Source: Gracilaria domingensis (lineage: Eukaryota > Rhodophyta > Florideophyceae > Gracilariales > Gracilariaceae). From it: DNA of 64,000 bases. Below, in pieces: positions 1-10,094 of this stretch. Under the pieces are notes generated by a model. The model was not told the DNA's origin. It saw only the letters and a list, made by a program, of their open reading frames with translations, and searched no databases. Where the stretch lies: contig VCMS01000150.1 in NCBI GenBank assembly GCA_022539475.1, positions 84,423-148,422 of the forward strand, in the 5' to 3' direction. A program made the translations under genes and the position numbers. Every line of letters starts with the position of its first letter. The stretch's first letter is position 1.

Positions 1-1100
1 ATTAAGCACGCTTTCACGACGGCGTATCGCCCGCAGACGAATGGGCAGGTTGAAAGGTTTAATAAGGTCATAGCAACCCGTTTGCGGTATTACGTATCCG
101 AGCTCCAAAAGGACTGGGATAAGCTGGTCCTACCGTTGAGGTACTGATACAACCTGCAAGTTCACCGTTCAACCAGATTCACACTTTTCGGACTCTCCCT
201 CACGTAGCACCCTCCCGGGATTGTACTCGACGAACCTACGTCAGCCCTTCCGCAAACGGCATCTCTCCACCCGACAACGGCAGACACCCGTGGTGTAACA
301 CGAGCCCGCATATCGGAACTAATCAAGCTAGCCTACACCAAATTAGGCAAAGCGCAAGAGCGTTACAAAGCCCCCTTTGATTCCCGGATACGGTACACTC
401 CAACCTTTAGGGAAGGGAATATGGTTTACTTGGACGCTCCGCCTCGGAAGAAGAACTCTACTGAGTACGAGGATATCGTCAAGAAATTACTACCGGGTCG
501 GAAGGTCCGTACAAGGTTGTTCGTGTTACCGACACCACGGTCACCCTTGACATTGACGGGTTACACGACATTGTTAGTATTGACAGAGTGACGGCGGCGC
601 CCTCTGCAGTTTCCGAGAAGAACGAAGCCCCTGACAAGGTCACAGACTCTAACCCCGCATCGGCTGTCCCTCATATTTCTGAAGAGCGGGATAACATGGC
701 CGATACACTCGTAAATGATATAACCGAAACAGAAATGGACGCTCGTCCACAAGCACCGCACTCGGAGCTTACGGCCACGCCGTTACCGGATGGACCCACG
801 CCGGCTGACGACGGTACCGCCGAAACTCCGATCCCGGTTACACCGGACCTCACTACGGCCACACCTCACCCAGATACGAATACGGAAAAGGAATGGGTGA
901 TGGAGAAGGTCACCGGTCACGGTACAGCCGGAGACGGTGAGGAACTCGTAAGAGCGAAGTGGTATGGCTTCAAGAAGCCTACGTGGGAACCGATACGGAA
1001 TATCCCGCACAACTTTGTGGAACGGTACTTCCGACGAACGGCTCAGGAGGACGCATCGCAACCTAAGAAGAGGGGTACTAAACGCCGAGCACGGAAGTAG
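1..1100 (+). pseudogene. Ty3/Gypsy chromovirus pol remnant (integrase end plus chromodomain)
   Basis: The first codons read in frame 1 as the end of a Gypsy integrase core: [16 protein letters not shown] is the family signature around the catalytic Glu. A TGA at 145-147 interrupts the conserved tyrosine-rich stretch that follows, and the frame is lost after about 230. A later segment (about 330-460) reads as the integrase C-terminal region. The open frame 588-1100 (GTG or an upstream codon, ending TAG) carries a 100-residue Pro/Thr/Glu-rich linker, then a chromodomain at about residues 101-150 (EWVMEKV, VRAKWYGFKKPTWEP, FVERYF). Chromodomains at this place define chromoviruses and target integration to histone marks. 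The 5' part of the element lies outside the window. The stops and frame changes show it is dead. Confidence 0.85.
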
Positions 1101-1239
1101 GAAACTCCGGAACGGCATAGTAAGAAACTCCGGAACCGCAGAAAGCCAACCGGACCGTTGCGGTTCCCAAACTTCCGACACGGCGCATGGATCACGTTGC
1201 GAAGGCTCACACCGCGTGACAAAAAGTCACTAAGAACGT

Positions 1240-2575
1240 CACAAACGTGACCAACGTGACCAAAACGTAACGAGAACGCGTGACAGCATGACACAATGAT
1301 AACGTCCTCTTTGTCTGCTTCTTCCGGCTCTGGATGAATTATGTGACCACCGAGGATACGTTTCTCGATAAAGCCAGCCGCTTGCGGAAAGTAATGAGGC
1401 GCCCGATCGCAGGGTGCCCCCATCCATTCGGATTGCTGTAAGAACGGTGGTTTCTTATGGTATTCCTTCCCATCGTTGCGCTTCGCTGGATGACGGGGAA
1501 TATCGGGAAAGTAGTCTGCTTCGTTGTCGTACCAAAGGTATCCCCGGTTCCGTTGTCTTCTCCTGATCGATCTACACCACGTAGTCTAGGAGCCCATCGG
1601 CCTCTCTCGCTTCATACTCGGTCCCCCTCACGATGTTCTGTACGCCGAGCCCACGGATAAAGCACACCAGCTCCCAGGGCAGTCGCAACAGCCGTCCTGT
1701 CGGTGCTTCCAGATCGGGATCCATTGCGAGGCGCCAGTCGTGGAACTTCAACTGCATCGGGAGCCCGTGCTTCGCGGCGTAGAGAAAAGAAAAGAGAGCC
1801 AAGACGGCCCACTCTACCTTGAGTACGGTGCGAACAAAGAACGGCATCCGACCATCGGTAACCATGACTCCTGTATAATAGGCCGCGATGGTTGACGTTG
1901 GCACGCATAGATACCGGGAGACGGCGAATCTCTGCTCCTTCGCAGGGACTTCTAGGTACAACCCCTGCCGCTTCGGACGTAGTAGATCGTGAAACTCCTG
2001 ATTGTGCCAGCCAAAGAAGACGGATGACCGGTTCGGATACGCGCTTTGTCGCCAATATCGTCACCCCAGCGCTCGCGTTCGGAGATGAGACAAAACTTAT
2101 CCAAAGGTACCGGCCACGCGATAAGACCAAGAAGGTCATGGTCCTGGGGAGGAAACGCAGGGGTGTCGGATTGGTCGGCGTACTGCTCCCGGATACGGCG
2201 AAGAATGACAGCTAATGAGTGTTGATACTCACGCTCCTGCGGACACCGGACCCACAGCATGTCAGCGGGAATACCGATAACGGAGTGCACGGTGTTATTT
2301 CGATTACCGTCGTCGATACAGATGCGCATGTATCCCCAACAGGCCTCCCAAGAATCATCGCAGAGAGGCTTTTTGCCAGTGAGATATTCGATAGTCGGAC
2401 GAACCGGTATAGCGGAGAAACGAGTCGCGTCAAACCACTCGCCGCTGAGGTCAACGTACTCATCGACCGGATACGGAATGCAGACGCGACGACGGGAAAG
2501 AGGGACACGACCCGGAAGATGGCGGTGATCCAACACCGCATCGGGACTGACCCAATGGTCTCTGACTTGTGACAT
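1240..2575 (-). pseudogene. Unidentified protein, antisense to the Gypsy 3' region, frameshifted
   Basis: I do not recognise this protein. Reading minus from the ATG at 2575, an open frame runs to about 1990, continues in a second frame to a TAG at 1572, and then in a third frame to about 1240. Together this is about 440 codons with only two breaks. It has ordinary amino-acid composition, rich in Trp, Tyr and charged residues (DHWVSPD, DSWEACWGYMRICIDD, LKFHDWRLAMDPD), unlike a shadow frame. A TATA-like TATAAGTATA lies about 200 bp upstream on the minus strand, around 2778. It sits directly behind the chromodomain end of the sense element, where LTR elements normally have only 3' untranslated sequence. 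It may be an antisense ORF carried by the element or a captured host gene. Coding status is inferred from frame length and composition only. Confidence 0.45.
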
Positions 2576-2579
2576 GGCG

Positions 2580-3939
2580 AGACGAAGGACCCGGAACGGA
2601 TTAAGAGCGAAGAAAAAGGATAGAGAAAAGAGATGCGCCGGATGGGGACGAGATGAGGAAAGATGACGAAGATGAATAAGAAGGGAGAAGAAGGACGAAG
2701 AGAAGGGATACGCCGGATACGGACGGGATGAGGAGAGAAGAGACAAGAAGGAGTAGGCAAGGTTGAGAGGTATACTTATACCGCGTCGAAGTATCAGGAG
2801 AGGGTAGTCGGGCACCCTACGCCAGTGTTGACGCGGTTTTTACTAATTCCTAGCACGGAGACTGCATTGGTGGTCCTTACGGGACCGAGATGCTCGCCAT
2901 GGCGCCCCGCCACGGTGATCAGCTTTCCTGTACGTCTGCGAGTGTACCAAGGTATTCAACCGATCACCGGAAAGCATGCTAACCAACCGGCCAGTGGAGG
3001 GGCTAGCGCAGATGTCAGATGAAAGAAACACGCATTTGTCATTCATCCGATGGCACGGCTTCGCGCACTACTGAAGAGCCCCAGGGACAATTATTCTACA
3101 CCGGATTAACAGTTGCAAACCGGTGTTACGGTTATCGCACTTATAAATATTACCGCATCGGCGTTCAATACGAGCAAGCTCCTGCTTCCCCTACTCCTGG
3201 GCATGCATACAATTCGACACCCGTGACTCGAAGGTATTCAGTGTTGGTGCTACCGTCTCTCCATTTGTACAAACGCTCAAACCATGAGCACAATGCCGTC
3301 AGGAGAGGCTTGCACCGGTACCGGACGATCGGGAGTGATTGAACCTGCAGTCGTCCTTAACCCATACAATCACTCCCGTGAACGGACCTGGGTGTCTCTG
3401 TCTCCTACCCTATCCAGATAGCCTGATCTGCTTCAGACGCTGCCTTTGACAGGAGCATACCGAATCGGTGAGATTGATCCTTATGGTTCCTTTTCGTAAG
3501 CCGAACGCGGGTTGACATCGCTCTCACGGGCCTCCGTGGAGCCTCGCCCTGTTCGGCAGGAGTATTCTCTGTGTACACAACCATTTTGTGATTCCATTTC
3601 GGAGGTCATCTCAATGGTGCTTTGCAGCCGTATCGCCACATCAAGAAACGGAACCAGCATATTATGACGATTCCTTCTCCGAGGAAGGACAACAAGCTAT
3701 GCAGGGGGGTCTGTACGATAGTGAGCCGCGACGGGAGAAGTGGTGGTACTGTAAGGAAATCCGCTAGGCAGATGAAACTTTTGTGGTAGGCACAGTAGTA
3801 GTAGTAGTCCACGTGTATGCCGGAGGCAGCTAGTGCGCCCCGATCGGTAGGTACTACACGTGTGTGGCGGCGCCGGACTAGATATTTATTTCTTGTAGCT
3901 GGGCTCTGGCCACCATGAGAGTAAACCAAGGTGCTTCCT
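2580..3939. other. Purine-rich tract and possible 3' LTR
   Basis: A long purine-rich stretch on the plus strand (about 2580-2765) precedes sequence beginning TGTTGACGCGG near 2826. That arrangement would fit a polypurine tract followed by the 3' LTR of the Gypsy remnant. The matching 5' LTR is outside the window and I found no clear LTR end, so this is a guess. A TATA-like TTATAAATATT lies near 3141. No convincing coding frame. Confidence 0.25.
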
Positions 3940-4262
3940 ACTAGGTTTTTCGTCTTGTTTTCCGTGCACGGATCCTAAGTTGTTGTAGGAACACAGCTTG
4001 TTTAAGACTTGCACAGGCTGTGCTGCAGCGATATCAGTACCGTTGCACTGGCTCTCTGGCTAGGCGCGTGGTCCCTTTTTGGAATGCGCGTGTCCCCGTA
4101 CTCGGTTTCACCACAGAGTGCCGTGGACTACTCCCCACCTTCAACGACCGTCTTTTCCGACTCGGCATCCCACACGGCCTTACACCCCGTGTGCCGCATT
4201 CGAACAAAACCGTTCCCGGACATTCACTTGAGTAGTCGCTCACGCGCACTATCTCACAGTAA
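3940..4262 (+). repeat. Dispersed repeat R1, copy 1
   Basis: This 320-bp segment is about 70% identical by eye to the reverse complement of 52905-53228. Both begin ACTAGGTTTTTCGTCTTGTTT-like. Both share a TCAGAGTGC-CGTGGACTAC core and a TCGCTCACGCGCACT stretch near the end. It abuts the truncated Copia pol that starts at about 4441. It may be an LTR or internal fragment of an unnamed element. Confidence 0.6.
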
Positions 4263-4440
4263 ATCCAAAGAATCCGATGAATATCCGACGTATATCTGCG
4301 TAGTTCACTGGGTTTGTGCATGTTCCTTCTTTTCCGCATATAAATATATTTTATATACATAAACAAAAGTTTTGAAATCACAAACATTGCTGAGCTTTGT
4401 GCGGTCCAATTCTGTTCGGAAAAACTAATTTCGTTCCCTA

Positions 4441-7027
4441 GAACTAGCAAGGGGGGTACGAGCTGAACACGTACTGGACCTGGTAGACTCTGATATTTCG
4501 GGTCCAGTGAACGTGAAGTCCTTGGGAGGCTCGCACTACTTTGTCACATTCATCGATGACCGCAGCCGCTACTGCTTTCTGTACATGCTCAAGACGAAGG
4601 TTGAGGTGTTCCGGATGTTCATCAAGTAGCTCAGGTTTGTGGAGAACCAGATGGGCGGGAGGGTGCTTACTATCACAGCTCGTAAAAGTGTGCTGCGTGC
4701 TTTGCGCACAGACAACGGTGGTGAGTACCTGTCCAATCGGTTCTCCGAGGAACTGGAGCAGTACTACTGTTCGCCGATGCTCAATACCGTAGTACGGTAT
4801 TGAGCATCGGCGAACTGTGCCTTACAATCCACAGCAGAACGGGCTTGCCGAGAGGTTCAATCGCACACTCATGGACTTGGTCAGATCGATGTTGCATCAC
4901 AAGAATGTGCCAAAAAGCTTTTGGGCTGAGGCTCTGAATGTTTCTGTGTACGTGCGCAACAGAGTGACCTGCAAAGCGCTTCCGAGTGACGTGACTCCGC
5001 TTGAGCTGTGGCATGGACAGAAGCCTGATCTGAGCAATCTGTGTGTGTTTGGTAGCCGTTGCTGGTACAATGTGGTTGATCACAAGTTGAAGAAGCTGGA
5101 AGAGCGTGCAGTGGAAGCCATCTTGATTGGGTACACTTCAGGCTCCCACGGATACAAGTTGTGGGACAGCCAGAAGAAGAAGGTGATTGTGTCACGAGAT
5201 GTGAGGTTTGACGAGTGCTCTGGAACTGAAAGTGACGAGCACTCTGAACACGAGGACTACGCGGATATCGACTTGGTCGACAAGTCGGGAGCTGCTGAAG
5301 CCTCAACCTCTGACACATCCACAGATGATTCTGAAAATGACCCTTCTGCACCAGCTTCTCACGAGAGTACCACGAATGCCAGTACGGATGAACACACCAC
5401 ACCAGACACACATGATGAGCCAGGAGTGACAGAGACGCAGCCCCTTCGTAGATCCACACTTCAGAGAAAAACGACATCCTCATGGTGGCGTGGTGCCAGT
5501 GCTTTCCTTACAGCCAGTGATGATACTCCTTCGTCATACGTTGACGCATTGTCACGTCCTGATTCCGAAGCTTGGAAGAAGGCGATGAAGAGTGAGTATC
5601 AATCGTTGATGGAGCATGACACGTGGGATCTAGTGCCAAGGCCAGCAGACAGCAATTTGATTTCGCCCAAGTGAGTGTATGTGCAGAAGTATGAGGCTTC
5701 GTCATCTGCTGAACCGACAGTGCGTTAAAAGGCTCGTGTGGTTGCAAGAGGCTTCCTGCAGATCGAGGGTGTGGACTTCTCAGAGACGTATGCACCTGTG
5801 GTGAAGTTCACATATATCCGAATGATCTTGTCTGTGACTGCCGTACGAGACTTTCACTTGCACCAGATGGGCGTGAAGACTGCCTTTCTGAACAGTGACC
5901 TTGACGAGACAGTGTACATGGAGCAGCCAATGGGATTCACACAGCAGGGAAAGGAGAACTTGGTGTGCTGACTGAAGAAAGCGATCTATGGGCTTAGACA
6001 AGCACCAAGACAGTGGCACGCCAAGATATAGACCTTCCTTGTTGCTGAAATGCACCTCAAGCCGAATAACGCAGACGAGTGTGTCTACACCGTGATCATA
6101 CTGGGTTTCTTGGCTATCATTGCTCTGTATGTAGACGACTTGCTGATTGCAAGTCCGAGCATGAAAACCGTGGAACGTGTGAAGGCAGAGCTGTCAAGTC
6201 GTTTCCGCATGAAGGACCTCAAAGACGCTCGCATGGTTCTTGGATTTGAAATCCATCGAGACAGAATTAAGCGAGAGCTGTACTTGACGCAGTCAGCGTA
6301 CACTAACAAGGTCCTGGAGAGATTTGGCATGCAGTTGTCGAAACCCGTTGACACTCCTATGGAGTGCGGTGTGGACTTGTCTGTTGAGGAGCAGGTGCTC
6401 ACGCATGTACCGTATTGTCAGGCGATTGGCTGCCTCATGTACATCTCTGTGGGAACTCGTCCGGACATCTCATATGCTGTGGCTAAGCTGGCCAAGTATG
6501 TTGAGAAGCCGGGAAACACTCAATGGACGGCGGTCAAGCGTGTTCTTTGCTACATTAATGCCACTACCACGTTCGGGTTGACTTATGGCTCCAGCACTGA
6601 TATGCAACTGCACGGCTATGTGGACTCTGACTCGGCTGGCGAAGTTGCGAGCCGTAGTTCTACTAGCGGATACTTGTTCATGATGTGCGGTGGTGCTGTT
6701 TCGTGGTCGTCTCGTCAACAGGAGGTAGTTGCTCTGTCGAGTGCAGAGGCTGAGTACGTGAGCTTGTGCTCTGGCATCAAGGAGGCGATATGGCTTAGGC
6801 GACTTTGGAACGGCATTGGCAGCGTGATTGGCATGGAAGCAGACGGATCTATGAAGCTGCTGGTTGAACCAACTCCCATGTATGTTGACAACCAGGGCAG
6901 CATTGAACTTGCTCGAAATGGAGTGGTGAACAGGCGAACCAAACAAATTGAGATTCGGTTCCACTTCACTCCAGAAGCTCTGCAGGCCAAGTTGAGTGTA
7001 CTGTTCTACTGCTCGACTTTTTTTTGA
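4441..7027 (+). pseudogene. Truncated Ty1/Copia pol (integrase, RT, RNase H)
   Basis: One reading frame, broken by five stops and one insertion, gives a Copia polyprotein in the normal order. The integrase core has SGPVNVKSLGGSHYFVTFIDD, then DNGGEYLSN, then NPQQNGLAERFNRTL. A 250-residue acidic Ser/Thr-rich linker follows. The reverse transcriptase has the family motifs ARGFLQIEGVDFSETYAPV, KTAFLNSDL, YGLRQAPRQWH and YVDDLLIA. The RNase H has DSDSAGEVASRSSTSGYLF, SSAEAEYVSL and VDNQGSIELA. Stops are TAG 4627, TGA 5672 (where Trp is expected), TAA 5726, TGA 5969 and TAG 6029. The gag, protease and 5' integrase are missing. The 3' end stops abruptly in a T run at 7018 just before the expected final motif. 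No LTRs are visible. Several stops are one C-to-T or G-to-A step from the expected codon. Confidence 0.92.
4769..4815. repeat. Perfect palindrome, 23-bp arms, 1-nt centre
   Basis: Arms 4769-4791 and 4793-4815 are exact reverse complements around a single G at 4792. The right arm is genuine integrase sequence (GIEHRRTVP). The left arm copies it inverted and adds about 28 nt, shifting the frame. Confidence 0.95.
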
Positions 7028-8650
7028 ATAAAAAGCAATCTATTTTTAGTGTTCTCAATGTCCCATTAAGAGCAACAGAGTAACACTGGCATAGGTAGAT
7101 TACTAAAAGATGCTTACTAAGCGGTAGTATTGGTGAGCTACACCAATACTTCTTCTAACATGTTCAGAATTTTCGTGGCCTCTTGCATCTCTGCATTGCA
7201 TATCGAAACCAAGGGAAAGATGATCTCGAAATGTTTTAGATAATTAAAACAAACGCAAATGAATTTTCTATTTTATAGGACACTAGTAGCTCTCTCCATA
7301 ATTGGTAACACAGTGCTTAAGCAAAAAGAAATTTTGTAGGAAGTACAGAATATAACTTTGGAAACCTGTTCGTCGTAGTAAGAGAATCACCAGTGGTGAT
7401 GTCTTGCTGTCGCATTCCCGACGTTACGTCTTTGCCACTAATTCATGTCAGACGCAGACCTTGGGGCGTTTTAGTAAGCTGTTTAGAATACGATGAGAAA
7501 AAAAAAAGGGGGAATGACTGTGAGTGTGATCACAATTTATAGGCCTATCTTTTTGCTAAGACTTGCATTGGAAATTTGTGCATTGTTGCTACAGTGGTCT
7601 ACACATATGTGTGACCTAAATGTTTATACGTGCGCCATATTATGTGTGCATGTGCTTCCGCAGTTGCAAACCTACTATAAAAATACTACAGATTCCAATG
7701 TACAGTACCCTATAGTGTGTAATCAACTATCATGTCGAATGAAGTTATAACTGTACGAACTCAGTACGATATCTATTCTCTACTACTACGTGTAATGTAT
7801 AGTTGTTTGTAGGTCACACGTCACCTGAAGGGCCTCTGTAAGACTTCAAACTTTTACGAAACAATCGGACAGAGGCCTGTCAGCTGAAGTTTTAACTACA
7901 AGCAAGTTTAGATCACAGGTAGTACTGGAGTACAATTTGCGTACTGAGTTACAGGTCTATTCCACATGATAGTTGATTTTAACCTGCTCTATATTGAAAG
8001 CTCTGGTATTAGTTTAGTAGATTTGCACTGGAATAGCACGTATAGGTGAAAATATAAAGATGTAGGTCACGCATATGTGTAGGTCAACGCAGTAACAATA
8101 CACAAATTCCCAACGCAATTATCCCAAAGAAGATAAGCATACAGATTGCTTAGTCGCTCTATATTGTCGTTATATGGCGCTTTGTATGGCTGAAAAATGG
8201 CTTATTGTTCTTGCATCTCAAGAACTTCGTATGCTTTGCCAGCGAAAGGAACGTTTGTGTTCTGGTTTTGCTAGTTAGCAGTCGAAAAAAGCTAGTTTCG
8301 AAATGCTAGTTTTTCATATGTTAAATTGCACTTTCTGTAGTTCCCATTTGGAAAAAAACGATGGAAAACTACGACTACTGAATGATTCTGAGGAATGCTA
8401 AAATAAGCTATTCTTTATACTAGACATCTAAAACTCGAAAGTATGAAAGATGCCCGAACCGTAGTCCAAGGCCTCCACTTTTGCTACTGCTCCAGTTGAG
8501 GGGGCCCATTCGGATGGTCCTCCAAAGGACCACACGAGAAGCTCACAGAACGGATCAGTCTGGAACGAACGCAGCGAGCCTCCGGGAATACTAGGGCTGA
8601 AACATTCATTTGCCGCAGTACTACTGTTCTGGGTCTGATCCTGCGGGCCT
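7028..8650. other. AT-rich intergenic sequence, no gene seen
   Basis: No reading frame here resembles a protein. A short inverted pair (GGGCCTCTGT / ACAGAGGCC) lies at about 7827-7880. The sequence starts with the T run that ends the Copia remnant and may be older decayed repeat. Confidence 0.5.
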
Positions 8651-9356
8651 TTTGAGGGTTTGAAATTCGCGGTGGTGCTCAGGTTGCACTACGCCCTGAG
8701 CTCCATCTCGAATCGCGAACGTTCAAAACATGCGCAGGATGAAACCCAGAACCCATCCTCACTACTTTTTCACCGTCTGTTGCATGTAATATCTTCCTTC
8801 ACACAGTCCACGTACCTCGATCGCATCACCACAGAAGGCCGTAAACGGACACAAAGTCAGTAGCCATATTCAATGCAACCAAGAAACTTCTGCTCGATAC
8901 GTGAAACTCTTATCTCTCCATCTCTTTCAGTCCTGATCACCATCCACACATTTTCATCGCGGCATCGCAAAGAAACATACACTGACGCAGAGGTGGTACC
9001 AATAGCGCACACGCAACCCTTTCAATGCGATATCTCTCTATCTTTCCAAACCTTCCAGATCTTGTATCCAAGGACACCTTGGCGTTTCTATTCAAGAACC
9101 AAGACTCCGCAAGAAGTAGTAATCAGACACACAGTTAGTATTCAGATAACAGACACGAAATCCTTCTTGATACGTTCGTGTTATATACCTCTAGATGCCC
9201 TCCAGTCCCAAAAATGCGACACATTAGCGGTCTACTGCTCTACCATCTGCACTCAACGCCCCCCTGTGCCACAGTTTCCAATTGATTTCAATGGAAGACC
9301 GAAAAGTCACTAAGCGACAACTGGAACACCGCACTTAGTAATTAGAACCTCGCTCA

Positions 9357-9425
9357 TTAAGTTCTACGAGCGTTTCGAGTGAGAAATGTAGTACATTTCT
9401 CACTCGAATCGCTCGTAGTGCTTAA
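9357..9425. repeat. Long hairpin, about 34-bp arms, 1-nt centre
   Basis: Arms 9364-9390 and 9392-9418 pair with one T:T mismatch around a single G at 9391. Pairing resumes outward to 9357 and 9425 with two imperfect positions. It lies in non-coding sequence between the Copia remnant and the transposase pseudogene. The central GTAGTAC matches the centre of the palindrome at 4769-4815. Confidence 0.9.
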
Positions 9426-9524
9426 CTAGCGACGTAGCTTACGAGCGCGCACATGTGGGCTGGTTCTTCATACAACTTTCGCACGCTCTTCGTAAGCCCT
9501 CGCGTTAAACAAGGTTAAAAAGAA

Positions 9525-9735
9525 CTAGATCACATAAAAACCGTAGATAGGACCGAAACAGTACCTACATGTGACTCGCATGATCTGGAAAATAGTCTTT
9601 CGCTCGTTATTCGTAAATCGGTTCCGTCAAACTAGATCAGAAACAACTGGATCGCAACAAAATCGCAGGTAGAGTCGAAACCGTTACGTTTTTCACGTAC
9701 CTGTATGGAACTCGCATGATCTGGAAGATAATGTG
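9525..9735. repeat. Tandem duplication, about 115-bp unit, diverged
   Basis: Two neighbouring copies share the order ACTAGATC / ACTGGATC, AAAAACCG / AAAATCGC, GACCGAAAC / GTCGAAACC and a closing ACTCGCATGATCTGGAA. They are moderately diverged. No coding potential seen in the surrounding 8650-10090 stretch. Confidence 0.6.
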
Positions 9736-10094
9736 TCGCCGGGGAGGGCCATCATCAGAGCTTATATCGCACTGATCGCCCTGGTCGGGCTTGCCATGGC
9801 ACTTTTCTGACTTCTCCAGTACAGCACTACGTCTAGTTTAGAGTTCACGCCGGCCGCAAAGTATGGGTTCAAAAATTTAGAAATTTTACTTTTCATTTTT
9901 TTTTAATTCCTTCCCTCCTCGACGTACACATCTGGTGATGTACGTAAACCACGTAAACTGCACCTCACCTCCAACGTCGCAACTAACCCCTCCCGCCCAC
10001 AGCATCATGTACATCTGTTGCCCCCCCCGCTGGGCCTTTCAGACAAACTCCATCGCTTCCCTCGCGTAACGTCAGAAACGTTGCAGGCTCCGGC

